From IMG/VR virus record IMGVR_UViG_3300042542_005394, positions 49,003 through 113,002 of that record: a stretch of DNA of 64,000 bases; one strand, written 5' to 3'. Source of the stretch: a virus. The position numbers were made by a program, and so were the translations under genes. Positions 1 through 9,288 of this stretch are shown one piece after another. The notes under the pieces are model-generated. The model had not been told where the DNA came from. It saw only the letters and a list, made by a program, of their open reading frames with translations, and searched no databases. Positions within the stretch are counted from its first letter, which is position 1. Each line of letters begins with the position of its first letter.

Positions 1-1169
1 AAACAACCCGCCGCCGAGCCTCTGCCCGGTCCGGGAAGCCAACCATTTTTTCTTACATAATTAACAATATCTTGTACTATTAAAAAATAACTAGATAGAC
101 CAGCACCCTGTAATATATCTAATTCATATTTTACTCTGTCAACATACACTTGATGTTCTTCCTTGGGAATAACATTAGCTATTTTGGCTTTCCAACCTTT
201 GCGACATAATTCTCTTAAATACTCAGCATCATCCATCCCGTCTGGACAAGGAAATGGAGGTAATCTTGGTTTATGTAAAATATTATATTCTTCACACATA
301 TTAGCTAATATATTAGTATTAACTATTTCTTCTTCAGTATGAATCTCTTTAATTTCTTCCTGAGATAATATATGAAAATTATCAGATGTAAAAAAACAGC
401 CAAGAGCAACAGCCTCATCATTAGCTATTTTCCTACTAATGTCAGGAAATGTTGTCTTTAGATTATTGCACAATAAAATTCTTTGATCTGTTGCGTCTTC
501 TCTTCGTGCATAGTGAGCATCAGGAGTACATATGATCTTAGTATTGGTGATTTTAGATAATTGTCTCATAGCATCAGTTAATATGCTTTGTATTGGAGAA
601 TTATCTTTATCCATAAGCTGAGCCTCCAAAAAGAAATTCTCTGACCCAAAAATAGTTTTATAGGTAGAAATCTCCCGTTTTCCTATATCGACCCAATCTA
701 TTTTAAGTTGGTTGTTTTCAGTAATTTTATCTGCTATTACCGACCCAGGATGACCACAAAAGGCTATAATATTGTTGTTACAGAACTTGGATAACGTGGT
801 TAGGTCTAGTCTAGGTTTGTGATAATAAAAATCTGGCCTATTAGATTCTGATACTATTCTTATTAGACTTCTCCAACCCTCATAATTTTTGGCTAGAATA
901 ACTAGATGACTGAGTTTTTTATTTTCAGGGGTTTGTATAGACGGATCGGACTCACAGATATATAATTCACAACCTAATATTGGCTTTATACCATGTTTTT
1001 TCATTTCTGTATAAAACTTAACACACCCAGCTATATTACCATGGTCTGTTAATGCACAAGCTCTTACTCCTATCTCTAAACAACGTTCAGCAATAGTCGA
1101 TGGTTGAGAGAGTCCATCCAATAAAGAATAAGTAGAATGTAAATGTAGGGGGATATAGTTTACTGTCAT
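1..1169 (-). CDS. dnaE: DNA polymerase III alpha subunit (DnaE-type), N-terminal part, cut by window edge
   Basis: Replicative DNA polymerase of the bacterial C family. The ATG at 1169 opens a frame that runs off the left end (389 codons visible). The N-terminus is a PHP domain: HLHSTYSLLDG (about residues 9-19) and ALTDHGN supply the metal-binding histidines and aspartate typical of DnaE PHP domains. Near the edge the reading frame gives WLPGPGRGSAAGCL, the conserved start of the polymerase palm (GxGRGSAAG), so the fragment stops at the beginning of the catalytic core. It lies 4 nt downstream of the Cas4-like nuclease stop, in the same operon. A C-family polymerase rather than T4/T7-type family B or A enzymes is notable for a phage. 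Family assignment is secure; completeness beyond the window is unknown. Confidence 0.93.
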   Translation of the reverse strand, partial: MTVNYIPLHLHSTYSLLDGLSQPSTIAERCLEIGVRACALTDHGNIAGCVKFYTEMKKHGIKPILGCELYICESDPSIQTPENKKLSHLVILAKNYEGWRSLIRIVSESNRPDFYYHKPRLDLTTLSKFCNNNIIAFCGHPGSVIADKITENNQLKIDWVDIGKREISTYKTIFGSENFFLEAQLMDKDNSPIQSILTDAMRQLSKITNTKIICTPDAHYARREDATDQRILLCNNLKTTFPDISRKIANDEAVALGCFFTSDNFHILSQEEIKEIHTEEEIVNTNILANMCEEYNILHKPRLPPFPCPDGMDDAEYLRELCRKGWKAKIANVIPKEEHQVYVDRVKYELDILQGAGLSSYFLIVQDIVNYVRKNGWLPGPGRGSAAGC

Positions 1170-1173
1170 GTTT

Positions 1174-2214
1174 TTAAACGCTGCCTGGAGCTTTGTAGTA
1201 TCCTATACTATAACCCGGAACCTGATAGTGGTCAATCACCGCCTCTGGTCCTTTTATATCCATATCGTGCTTAACTTGTTCGCACTTGGTCATACATTGG
1301 TTTTTAGGTGTTATTTGATTATCTCTATATTCAACTATTGGTAACGCATGACTATTTTCGAATGTACTTTTTCCAAAATGACAAAACTTCGTACATTTCC
1401 AGCTTTTATTTAATTGGGGCTTATGTGTATTTTTAATAGTTTCAAATTTTTGTTTTAACATCATTTCTGTTTGATGTAAGTCTTTTTTATCAAAACAGAT
1501 ACTAAATGCTCCACCGTCATTTATAAAATAAATAGATACAATTACATGTTCAACTTCAGGGTATAAGTGCTGTATAGCATAATGATATATTCTTAGTTGA
1601 GCATCATTTTGTAATTTAGCTTGGGTTTTTTCTTCTCCGGTTGCCCAGTCAAGTCTCCGACCTGTTTTATAATCAACAATTTCTAATGTTTTGTCATTAA
1701 CTCTGGTTATTAAGTCTATCGTACCCTTTATAGCTAACTTACCTTCCAAAATCCCGTCTTTTGTTTCATATTTATAACCTGCCCAAGGCTTATCTATCTC
1801 TATATCAAAATGTTGTTCAGGTTGAACTATGTCTTGATTTCTTGGATCAAACATTCCATTATTGTATTCTAATGCCTTGTATACCCAGTTATGACAATCT
1901 TTGTAATCTTTGGGCGTCCACGTATGATGTTTTTCAGCAGATGAATAGTGTTTATATACTTTTTCAATAATAGTATTAAGATTATAGTCTGTCACATTGA
2001 TCGCGCCAATTATGTCATCCTCTATCGTGGTAGATTTATCCTGTGTGCCCTTTTTTATAACCGCAAGGATTTCCATCACCTTGTGTAAAACAGTGCCCTT
2101 AGCGGCTTTAAGACCGCTGGGACTTCTCATACCAAGTACGTACTCAAGCATGTACTGCATAGGACATAAACTGTGGGTTCCGTAACTAGAACTACGTATA
2201 TATGTAACTATCAT
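1174..2214 (-). CDS. Cas4/RecB-like PD-(D/E)XK nuclease with probable Fe-S cluster
   Basis: 346 residues. Motifs of the RecB/Cas4 nuclease clade are visible: GTVLHKVME (about 41-49, metal-binding His), a conserved Asp in KGTIDLITR, the core EIVDYKTGR (D-x-K catalytic pair) and the helix QLRIYHYA (motif QxxxY). One Cys near the N-terminus (SLCPMQ) and a C-terminal cluster (CTKFC...CMTKC) match the four-cysteine iron-sulphur arrangement of Cas4/AddB-type nucleases. Expected activity is single-strand DNA end processing. It sits between dNMP kinase (overlap 1 nt) and dnaE, so a role in replication-linked recombination is inferred. No other CRISPR gene is nearby, so an adaptation role is not suggested. 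Confidence 0.82.
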   Translation of the reverse strand: MIVTYIRSSSYGTHSLCPMQYMLEYVLGMRSPSGLKAAKGTVLHKVMEILAVIKKGTQDKSTTIEDDIIGAINVTDYNLNTIIEKVYKHYSSAEKHHTWTPKDYKDCHNWVYKALEYNNGMFDPRNQDIVQPEQHFDIEIDKPWAGYKYETKDGILEGKLAIKGTIDLITRVNDKTLEIVDYKTGRRLDWATGEEKTQAKLQNDAQLRIYHYAIQHLYPEVEHVIVSIYFINDGGAFSICFDKKDLHQTEMMLKQKFETIKNTHKPQLNKSWKCTKFCHFGKSTFENSHALPIVEYRDNQITPKNQCMTKCEQVKHDMDIKGPEAVIDHYQVPGYSIGYYKAPGSV

Positions 2215-2825
2215 TAGTTTAAAATTCCATTTTGATATAAGAATTGTTCTATAAATTGATTTTTATCAGCTATATTGATGTTTTGATTATTAATAACTGT
2301 GCTGAATTTTGACCAATCGTAATTATTTGGATCCAAAGCCATTTCAGCATCAGACTTTGATTCAAATGGATCTTTAGTGATTCTAATAACAAATCCATTA
2401 TTTTTTAATATGCTATTGACCTCATTGGGAAATCTACAATCAGCTATAATTGCGATATCTAAATTATCTCTTTGTATAGCTACTAAAGTAGCTTGGACCC
2501 AAACATCGTTTTTAATTTTACGAAAAATATTGGTACCAATAACCTCCATAACTTCTCTAGCGGTCATGGGACCAGTAATATTACCTAAATATCCTGGTAT
2601 ATTCTCCCATAAAATATCCGTTAAACTATTTTTATCGTCATCGCTACCGTAACACTGATCATATGTTAATCCTAGTATATTGATACATATGTCTTGTTTC
2701 AAAGGATCCGCAAAACTATAAACCTTATTTTTTAGACCCTTATTGTTTAATAGGTGCTGAACATACTCAGCACCAGTACTTTTACCAGATTGTTTTCTAC
2801 CAGAAAAAGCTATTATTTTGGTCAT
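2214..2825 (-). CDS. Deoxynucleoside monophosphate kinase
   Basis: 203 residues starting with a P-loop: IIAFSGRKQSGKST (about 4-17, GxxxxGKS/T). The arrangement (P-loop, a middle YDQCYG region, GPMTAREVMEVIGTNIFRK, then AIIADCRFPNEVN with a DxRF(x)NE motif) is that of phage dNMP kinases of the T4 gp1 type, which phosphorylate dNMPs to dNDPs for phage DNA synthesis. The start overlaps the primase stop (ATGA-type), indicating translational coupling inside the replication operon. Confidence 0.85.
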   Translation of the reverse strand: MTKIIAFSGRKQSGKSTGAEYVQHLLNNKGLKNKVYSFADPLKQDICINILGLTYDQCYGSDDDKNSLTDILWENIPGYLGNITGPMTAREVMEVIGTNIFRKIKNDVWVQATLVAIQRDNLDIAIIADCRFPNEVNSILKNNGFVIRITKDPFESKSDAEMALDPNNYDWSKFSTVINNQNINIADKNQFIEQFLYQNGILN

Positions 2826-4006
2826 TTAATACTTTCTATATAGTCGCTGATTTGTTCCTTGATCTCAACGGGTGTCATTTCTGCAACGTCAGCTTTGCTA
2901 ATTTGGGGAATAAAGATACGATAAGTATTTTTACACTTCAAGCTTATTTGCTCGGCAGCTTTACGTCCAGCGTCGTCTTGATCAGTTAGTATTATAAGAG
3001 TCATAGCTCCTGAAGAATCCAAAATAATTTTTTGTCTATCGCTTAATGACGATCCGAACATTGCTACGCTATTATGAATTCCATTTTCTTCTAATCTCCA
3101 TACATTACCTGGACTTTCAACAATAATCGCAATAGCCGATTGCTGTATAAAAGATTTGGCAAACCAAAAATTATATAGACAATTTTGGCTCTTAAAATTA
3201 GCGCTATGCTTCCATTTAGAGAATAACCACCTACTGTGTTCTGCTGGACAATCATGTTGATTGTTATGATAGGATGAACAAGTTTTACATTTTTCAAAAA
3301 TACTTCTACCAGAACAACCTATCATATATTGGTAGTCATTATTGTATATGGGGGTTACAACCCTATTATACATCTCTTTATCTGGTTTAGAACATAAACC
3401 TATATCATATTTATCTAGTATTTCTGATGAATAGTTTCTATCTATATAATAGGATGCTGGTATAGCTAATGATCTCCTAATTTGCTCTCTAGAAGGTCTT
3501 GGTCCAACACTAGCATTATTAGGATTATTTGTCAAATAAGTTATAGCATTAGAAAAGAATTGTTTATCTTTTGCTGTTTTTGATACTTTGATACTATTAA
3601 AATCTTTATTTAGAAACTTAAGAGCAAAGTCAAGAGCCTCATCAAATGAGCAGGCTTTGTCTCCATCTTTAGTCCATCCGTATTTATTATGAGACAATAT
3701 ACCTCTTATAAAGCCTATAATCGAAGACTTAAATATTTGTTCACAATTATGAGTCCTACATTTCCAATTACCTCTATATCTCTCTCCTTCTGGATAAAGA
3801 TTTACAGCAGATTTATTGTCACCTCCATGGATTGGGCAGGACATGCTGATCATTTTGGAATTATTTCGATAATCGATCTGAAAAGCATCTAATAAATCAT
3901 AGATACTATCACACAAATCGTCACAAATAATTTTAAGTTTAGCCTGATCTTTAGTTAAACTGGATTTCTGATTCATTTTCACTTTGTTCATCAACAACGA
4001 AGCCAT
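2822..4006 (-). CDS. DNA primase (DnaG-like: CHC2-type zinc finger plus TOPRIM)
   Basis: About 394 residues. A zinc-binding module (SCPIHGGD... KCRTHNC) near the N-terminus and a TOPRIM domain (AIIVESPGN with the catalytic Glu, then LIILTDQDDAGRKAA with DxD) identify a bacterial/phage primase. A second cysteine cluster (CKTCSSYHNNQHDC) lies in the middle and is unusual. The gene overlaps the helicase end by about 55 nt. I prefer the ATG at 4006, preceded by AAGGGTGG; a GTG at 4018 and an ATG at 3976 in the same frame are alternatives. It works with the adjacent DnaB-type helicase at the phage replication fork. Confidence 0.85.
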   Translation of the reverse strand: MASLLMNKVKMNQKSSLTKDQAKLKIICDDLCDSIYDLLDAFQIDYRNNSKMISMSCPIHGGDNKSAVNLYPEGERYRGNWKCRTHNCEQIFKSSIIGFIRGILSHNKYGWTKDGDKACSFDEALDFALKFLNKDFNSIKVSKTAKDKQFFSNAITYLTNNPNNASVGPRPSREQIRRSLAIPASYYIDRNYSSEILDKYDIGLCSKPDKEMYNRVVTPIYNNDYQYMIGCSGRSIFEKCKTCSSYHNNQHDCPAEHSRWLFSKWKHSANFKSQNCLYNFWFAKSFIQQSAIAIIVESPGNVWRLEENGIHNSVAMFGSSLSDRQKIILDSSGAMTLIILTDQDDAGRKAAEQISLKCKNTYRIFIPQISKADVAEMTPVEIKEQISDYIESIK

Positions 4007-5417
4007 CTTGTTTACCACCCTTATTGTTAATAATTTCTAATCTAGTTCTGCCTTCTGTAATCTTAGCACACCAGCCCTTCATATAGCAATTGATATAATC
4101 ATTATCGTCCAAGCCTCCCCCGTGTCTACTAATCAATGGTACTAATTTTCTATTACCATTTTCAGGACCATCTTCTGCTATTTCTTCTGGGGTCTTTCTT
4201 TTGAATATACTAAAGTTGCTACATAACCAAATAATTCTATCAGAACCGCTAGCGGCATCTGTGCTTTCTTTAGTTATTCCATCCCTGTTGAGCTGTATAA
4301 ATGCTACGATTGGGACTTTGTATCTAACAGCAAAATTATGTAAACTAGTCATCATGAATCCTAGAACCTGATATTCTTTAAGGTCTTGACTCATACCAGC
4401 ACTATCCATAAGTTTTAGATAATCATAAAATATTACGCACTCCTTTGCTGTTCCGTCATCGTGTAATCCTACTTCCTTTACTAACCATCTTCTCATAATA
4501 GCTAGTTGATCTTCAAATGGTTTACCAGCAATACTTTTATGGAACATTCTTAATGTTTTAAGTTTATCAACAGATTGTAATATTTTATGCTTTTTATCCG
4601 GCGACTCTGAGAACTTTCCTGTTTCTATACTATTGATTTCGATCTCACTCATCATAGCTAATGTTCTATTAATATGATCTTCTTTGTTCATTTCAGTATC
4701 CATGTTCAAAGTTGGTATACCTAGTTGAGCAACATTAAAGCCAATATTATCCGATAAAAGTGTTTTTCCTGTCTTGGGACGGGCAGCTATAATATTTACA
4801 GTACCCTTTCTTAAACCTCCACCAATAGCTTGGTCATATACGGGAAATCCAGTAGGAATACCGACTTGATCAATTTTATTCTCTTCTAGATTCTTTACAT
4901 ACTCATCCAGATTTTGTCCAAAAGATGAAGGATTATTATCTCCATCATTAAGAAGAGTCGTGAAGTTGAAGATGGTGTCTTCTGCTATACTTAGAATTGA
5001 TCCTATTGGTTCGCTTCCGTTTACGTCTAAAATCTTGTCTTGAGCTAGTTCTAGTTGCTTTCTTAAAAGTCTGGCTATTTCCAATTTTCTTATTTTTGCA
5101 GCAAATTTTCTAACATTTTCCAGAACAACAGGAAAATCCATTACAGCTTTAAGATGCTGTACTTCTTCTTTTTTTGTAAGAATATGAGCTAAGCCTAGTT
5201 CTTCTGCTGTAGAAAAGATAGTAGCAATATCTATTGATGGCTTGTGTTCTCTTTCACATATAATTTTTAGGCATTTATATATAATATTATTACTATCAAT
5301 AGTGAAAGTAGTATCTTGTATAATATCTGCAATATCAAGATATGCGTCCTCACCATAATTACAAATACCAGCCAATACTGCTCTTTCAGCAGATGGATCG
5401 CATAGTACCATTGTCAT
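3951..5417 (-). CDS. dnaB: Replicative DNA helicase (DnaB family)
   Basis: 488 residues, close to the usual DnaB length. The N-terminal domain begins CDPSAERAVLAGI, as in DnaB. The C-terminal RecA-fold motor has Walker A AARPKTGKTLL, GLRKGTVNIIAARP upstream of it, Walker B VIFYDYLKLMD, and the QLNRDG / SGSDRI segment of the DnaB4 family. The ATG at 5417 overlaps the previous stop (TGATG) with GGGAG upstream. Hexameric 5'-3' helicase, partner of the downstream primase. Confidence 0.92.
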   Translation of the reverse strand: MTMVLCDPSAERAVLAGICNYGEDAYLDIADIIQDTTFTIDSNNIIYKCLKIICEREHKPSIDIATIFSTAEELGLAHILTKKEEVQHLKAVMDFPVVLENVRKFAAKIRKLEIARLLRKQLELAQDKILDVNGSEPIGSILSIAEDTIFNFTTLLNDGDNNPSSFGQNLDEYVKNLEENKIDQVGIPTGFPVYDQAIGGGLRKGTVNIIAARPKTGKTLLSDNIGFNVAQLGIPTLNMDTEMNKEDHINRTLAMMSEIEINSIETGKFSESPDKKHKILQSVDKLKTLRMFHKSIAGKPFEDQLAIMRRWLVKEVGLHDDGTAKECVIFYDYLKLMDSAGMSQDLKEYQVLGFMMTSLHNFAVRYKVPIVAFIQLNRDGITKESTDAASGSDRIIWLCSNFSIFKRKTPEEIAEDGPENGNRKLVPLISRHGGGLDDNDYINCYMKGWCAKITEGRTRLEIINNKGGKQDGFVVDEQSENESEIQFN

Positions 5418-5818
5418 CAGCCTGCTCCCGTTGCGCACTTGTTACACTTGTATCTATCAATACTATCTGTTATTAGTACTGGATTAACTTTCTCTTTTTT
5501 ACCACAGACTCTGCATACGGCATTTATCCACTCAAATGGTCTGGCTCTTGGAACAGGAGGTAGTACAGATAGTTTTTTATCTATTGCGATATCTTCTTTA
5601 TGCATTCTAGCTTCCATCATAGCGTCAAATTTATTCTCTCGTGATGGCTTGGTCTTAGCTTTATGTTGTGTATTCTTTTTGGGTCTGGATCTGGATTGCT
5701 TTGCTTCGGATTTGGGTAGCTCCTCTTGTTTTATTTCATCATTAGACTGAGGCAACATAGACTGAAGCATAAGAATCATCTGTTGTATTTGTCTTGGGTC
5801 TAGATTTATATTATCCAT
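5417..5818 (-). CDS. Hypothetical protein with C-terminal zinc ribbon
   Basis: 133 residues. The N-terminal half is hydrophilic and low-complexity with a basic segment (KSEAKQSRSRPKKNTQ). The C-terminus has two CxxC knuckles (CRVCGKKE and CNKCATG) separated by about 19 residues, a likely zinc ribbon. Position directly before dnaB and after another small gene suggests a replication accessory or single-strand DNA/zinc-binding adaptor, but I do not recognise the family. Confidence 0.6.
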   Translation of the reverse strand: MDNINLDPRQIQQMILMLQSMLPQSNDEIKQEELPKSEAKQSRSRPKKNTQHKAKTKPSRENKFDAMMEARMHKEDIAIDKKLSVLPPVPRARPFEWINAVCRVCGKKEKVNPVLITDSIDRYKCNKCATGAG

Positions 5819-6302
5819 TTTTTGTCACCAGTTTAATCTTTTGAATAGAAATTAGTATGTCAGATAAATTTTTGATCGAGTTAGCCAAATAAGATAGTCT
5901 ATCTGTTCGTTGTTTTGCATAGATCTTAATCTTATTGATAGCTTGTGCTTTTTCATTATGTTTGATAGCTTGTAGAGATTTTTCTACGTATCCGTATCCC
6001 TTATAATTATTAATTTCGTCAGCTATAACCATTTTGATTGTTTCATCGGCCCAGTTATTACGAGCTATTTCTCTATTTATAGTACGTTGTATATAAAAAG
6101 AAAACTGAGCTAATCTATAAGATATTTGAGCACAATCTTCCGGTGTTATTTTTTCTAGCTCTGTTCTATCCATGGTTAAATAATTATTAAGCTCTTGCTC
6201 TGGCATACCATTACTATTATATTTTGGTAAGCCGAGTCCTTTCTCATATTCATCTAGGATATTATCCCAGTCTTGTAATTCTTCCTTAGCTGTTTTGTTC
6301 AT
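5811..6302 (-). CDS. Hypothetical helical protein
   Basis: 163 residues, mostly charged helical sequence without cysteines or recognised motif. It overlaps its neighbours on both sides (16 nt with the nuclease-like gene upstream, 8 nt with the zinc-ribbon gene downstream), so it belongs to the replication operon. Function not recognised; a helicase loader or small structural partner are possibilities without direct evidence. Confidence 0.6.
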   Translation of the reverse strand: MNKTAKEELQDWDNILDEYEKGLGLPKYNSNGMPEQELNNYLTMDRTELEKITPEDCAQISYRLAQFSFYIQRTINREIARNNWADETIKMVIADEINNYKGYGYVEKSLQAIKHNEKAQAINKIKIYAKQRTDRLSYLANSIKNLSDILISIQKIKLVTKNG

Positions 6303-6702
6303 TTGTTAACCTTCCAGTCCACTGGTTTTCATTTTCATGAAATGGTAATGCTATAAATTTTATCTGATTATTTTCACACCATTCTACTTTTTCACGATCT
6401 CTTTTTTGTGATCTTATAAAGCCCAAAGTATTATGATGGTAAAAGGGTACAAACTTATAATGCTGTTCTCCATGTACTTCTACGCACATCTGAATTAATG
6501 GTAGATAAAAATCTAGAAATAATGTTTCATTCTTCCTAATTACTACAGGCACCTCTTCCAATATTTGCAAAGTTGGAAAGCATAACATGAGTATTGAGCG
6601 AGCTTTGAGATGCAAATTAGATTTATTGGCAATTTTACCCTTAGCCATATTCCCGGTAAGTTGCCATTGAGATACGTTTCCTTCCAAATCTCTTACTATC
6701 AT
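6286..6702 (-). CDS. Vsr/EDxHD-like PD-(D/E)XK endonuclease
   Basis: 138 residues. The core reads LFLDFYLPLIQMCVEVHGEQ with HY following, then a Q-x-x-D-x-x-K helix (SQKRDREKVEWCENN) and a final strand IKFIALPFHE. This order (D in a strand, ExxGEQH, QxxDxxK, C-x-x-N, hydrophobic strand ending in P) matches small PD-(D/E)XK nucleases of the very-short-patch-repair / EDxHD homing type. Sits between recA and replication genes with ATGA-type overlaps, so a recombination or repair role is as plausible as homing. Confidence 0.6.
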   Translation of the reverse strand: MIVRDLEGNVSQWQLTGNMAKGKIANKSNLHLKARSILMLCFPTLQILEEVPVVIRKNETLFLDFYLPLIQMCVEVHGEQHYKFVPFYHHNTLGFIRSQKRDREKVEWCENNQIKFIALPFHENENQWTGRLTNEQNS

Positions 6703-7721
6703 CCTTTGATCCCCATTGTCTCCTTAACTTTTAGCCACAGACTTTCGTATACCTCAGGATTGTCTACAAGATACTGGCGAACCTTTTCTGTTCCCTGAAA
6801 TTTAGGTTTTGATTCGACCGTTGTTATAGTATACCAAGCTCCTGCTTTATGTATCAGTCCCAAGTCTGAGGCCAGTGTAACTATTTCTGTTTGTTTGTCA
6901 ATACCTTGACCATATCTAATATAGCTAGTTATAGTGCCTCCAGGCGGACCTAATGCTGAACACTGTACTTGCCACTGTATTTCTTGACCTATTTGTTGAC
7001 CGTCTTCTGCTGATCCAACTTTCCATGGTCTATGAAATTGAGCTTTTAACTTAATGTCTGTTTGATATGCAATAGCCTGACCGCTTTTCTCTTTCCATTC
7101 ACTATGACCCAAGCCAGGGTTACCCATAAGATGAGTAATACCGATAACAATATTTCTATTGACAGGAATAACATTGGCAACTTTTCTACAAAACTTAGCC
7201 AATAATTTAGCTCCGTCTGCTCTTTGCATCTTGTCCATATCGCTAGTAATTTCGGCCTCTGTACATAATGCGGAGTATGAGTCTATGATTAAAACAGATC
7301 CAGGTATTTCATTAATAATTCTTTCGCCTATTTGTAGATATTCTTCGGCATGTAATATTTTACCTTGCTTAGACCCTATAACATTAAACCGTGTCAAATC
7401 AAGGCCAGGTATACCCTCCAGATCTCGTTTTTTAAGCCGTCCCTCAATGTTAAGATAGTATACATTTCGACCTTCGGCAAAGGAACTGTGAGCGTATTCT
7501 TTTCTTTGTGCTGTGGCACAAAAATCTAATGAGGTTGTAGTTTTTCCACATTTTGGTTGACCAGTTAAAATCACAAAACTACCTTCGGGAATTCCACCAT
7601 TTAGAACAATATCCAAAGAGGGACTAACTGGTATTGTGATCAATTTCTTATCCACAATGGAATTACCATTAAGGATAATATCATCGCCAAATTTTTTGAC
7701 TACGTCTTCCTTTAAGCTCAT
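6699..7721 (-). CDS. recA: RecA-like recombinase
   Basis: 340 residues. Walker A is GQPKCGKTT (about 54-62), Walker B VLIIDSYSAL, followed by the RADGAKLLAKFCRK segment and the GITHLMGNPG(L) loop comparable to RecA loop 1. Start region LITIPVSPSLDIVLNGGIPEG is the canonical RecA entry to the ATPase core. Strand exchange and repair of phage DNA is expected. The gene overlaps the following nuclease start by 4 nt and begins 1 nt into the previous stop. Confidence 0.88.
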   Translation of the reverse strand: MSLKEDVVKKFGDDIILNGNSIVDKKLITIPVSPSLDIVLNGGIPEGSFVILTGQPKCGKTTTSLDFCATAQRKEYAHSSFAEGRNVYYLNIEGRLKKRDLEGIPGLDLTRFNVIGSKQGKILHAEEYLQIGERIINEIPGSVLIIDSYSALCTEAEITSDMDKMQRADGAKLLAKFCRKVANVIPVNRNIVIGITHLMGNPGLGHSEWKEKSGQAIAYQTDIKLKAQFHRPWKVGSAEDGQQIGQEIQWQVQCSALGPPGGTITSYIRYGQGIDKQTEIVTLASDLGLIHKAGAWYTITTVESKPKFQGTEKVRQYLVDNPEVYESLWLKVKETMGIKG

Positions 7722-8140
7722 TATTCTAAATCCTTCAGTTTTGAAATAATATTATTTTTAGTATTTTGTTGTTTTCCGAATTTAACGTTTGAGCTTCTAT
7801 CTATCTCTAACGTAATTTGTTTATTTTCTGAAGCTATCAATGCTTCCTGTTGTTCTATGATAGCTGGCAGATGGGGCGCTCGCAACGAATATATTCTTTT
7901 TCCAACATCAGTAGCAAGCGCCTTTATAATTGCTTTTGAACTATATTTTTTTAGCAATTTATGAGCAGAGCCTATTTGATTCCTATAAAAAGTTGCCCAT
8001 TTTTTTTCTACCCAAAACCTATAGTGCAGATCTTCTTTTTGGGAGACTGCTTTTCTTTCACAGATGATTTCTGTTATAAATTGAGCTGCTGATACTGGCT
8101 TATTGTTGGAATAACGAGATAGATATGTATCATTTTTCAT
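7721..8140 (-). CDS. Hypothetical protein of the recombination operon
   Basis: 139 residues from the ATG at 8140, which overlaps the previous stop by 11 nt (an upstream in-frame start at 8200 would overlap by 71 nt and is less likely). Aromatic and basic rich: YRFWVEKKWATFYRNQIG, then a helical stretch with SLRAPHLPAIIEQQ. Pattern resembles proteins of uncultivated phages that accompany replication genes, but I know no function. Confidence 0.6.
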   Translation of the reverse strand: MKNDTYLSRYSNNKPVSAAQFITEIICERKAVSQKEDLHYRFWVEKKWATFYRNQIGSAHKLLKKYSSKAIIKALATDVGKRIYSLRAPHLPAIIEQQEALIASENKQITLEIDRSSNVKFGKQQNTKNNIISKLKDLE

Positions 8141-8552
8141 GTTTTTTATTAGAGTGGATAATCCTGCAAGTTTCTTCCAAAGTAGTATGGAACTTATCAA
8201 AAAACTTATCTATATGTGGTTTATAGTCATCGTCTGTTTGTATAGGTATGTGGTAAAATTTTTCTATTATATCAACAATTGACAATAGTTGTCCGTGTTC
8301 ACCTATCTGAGAAGCCTCTGCTTTGATTATAAAAACCAATTCATTAGGAGAGCCTGTAATATTTTTCTTTTTGATAATATCAGGATGCTCTGTGGATAAA
8401 TCTATATACGGATCAACTATGTCTTCTAGTTTTTGATTTTTTTGATTTTTTTGATCTTCTAAAGAGGATAATAACTTGTTTTGAATCTTGTCTAGTATTT
8501 GTTTTTCTTCATCGGATAGTTCGTTTACAATTTCTTGGAAAAAATCAGACAT
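8130..8552 (-). CDS. Hypothetical acidic protein
   Basis: 140 residues, rich in Asp/Glu and Lys, starting MSDFFQEIVNELSDEEKQ; contains a short NQKNQKNQK repeat near residue 35 (visible in DNA as repeated tttttgatt units around 8435). No domain recognised. Tightly coupled to both neighbours. Confidence 0.6.
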   Translation of the reverse strand: MSDFFQEIVNELSDEEKQILDKIQNKLLSSLEDQKNQKNQKLEDIVDPYIDLSTEHPDIIKKKNITGSPNELVFIIKAEASQIGEHGQLLSIVDIIEKFYHIPIQTDDDYKPHIDKFFDKFHTTLEETCRIIHSNKKHEK

Positions 8553-8554
8553 AA

Positions 8555-8896
8555 TTATTTACTATATGGTCTATAGATACCTTTCTGGATTTTGGAAGAA
8601 GAATTAGTATTCTTTTTTAAATCATCATTCAATTGAGATGCTTCTTTGGTCATTATAGCTACGCTTCGAGTTTTATTAGAAGACTCTGTTATCATAAGGT
8701 TTTTGGATCGTGATCCATTAACCGGCGAAGTTTTGGTTTGCAAACCTTTTTCTGAAGTCTTATTAGCGTATTCTATTATAGTATTTGCAATTTGTGTTTT
8801 ACCAAGTTTTGTCTCTGCAACTATAGCTTCAGTGTCTAAACCCTGACTACTCAACCATAATATCGCATACTTTTGCATTTTATTTATTCTAGCCAT
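8555..8896 (-). CDS. Small protein with helix-turn-helix-like N-terminus
   Basis: 113 residues. The first 45 residues read like a helix-turn-helix (ILWLSSQGLDTEAIVAETKL then GKTQIANTIIEYANK), comparable to phage terminase-small-subunit or regulator HTH domains. The rest is a Ser/Thr/Lys-rich tail without predicted fold. DNA-binding is an inference from the HTH pattern only. Confidence 0.55.
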   Translation of the reverse strand: MARINKMQKYAILWLSSQGLDTEAIVAETKLGKTQIANTIIEYANKTSEKGLQTKTSPVNGSRSKNLMITESSNKTRSVAIMTKEASQLNDDLKKNTNSSSKIQKGIYRPYSK

Positions 8897-9288
8897 TACT
8901 CGTGCTCCCTTTCTGCATTAATTAACCATGATACATTTTTTGTGTTCAAGAACTCTAAATACATATTAAAAACCTTTTGTCCTACTTCTTTGAATCTGTC
9001 GTTGGATCTACAAATCCTATTAAGAAATGTATGAGTTTTTTCTTGTCCATAGATTGATAAAGGATTATAGAACTTACCGTTGTTTCCTAGTCTAATGCTG
9101 TATTTTAGAGTACCGTTTTTTCTTGTGGTTTTTTTAGCAAATACCGAACTATTCTCTTCCTCAACCCTTGCTCTATTGGATTCATCTATAAAAGATTCGT
9201 GATCTCGCAGAGTATAGAACTCTACTGTTTCTTCAGTGTTGATTTTTTTTGTAAATAAACTACTGGGCTTAAAAATAAAATTATCCAT
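8896..9288 (-). CDS. Hypothetical protein
   Basis: 130 residues, mixed alpha/beta with a central basic region (AKKTTRKNGTLKYSIRLG). It overlaps the previous zinc-ribbon gene by 8 nt and the next gene by 1 nt. No recognised motif. Confidence 0.6.
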   Translation of the reverse strand: MDNFIFKPSSLFTKKINTEETVEFYTLRDHESFIDESNRARVEEENSSVFAKKTTRKNGTLKYSIRLGNNGKFYNPLSIYGQEKTHTFLNRICRSNDRFKEVGQKVFNMYLEFLNTKNVSWLINAEREHE

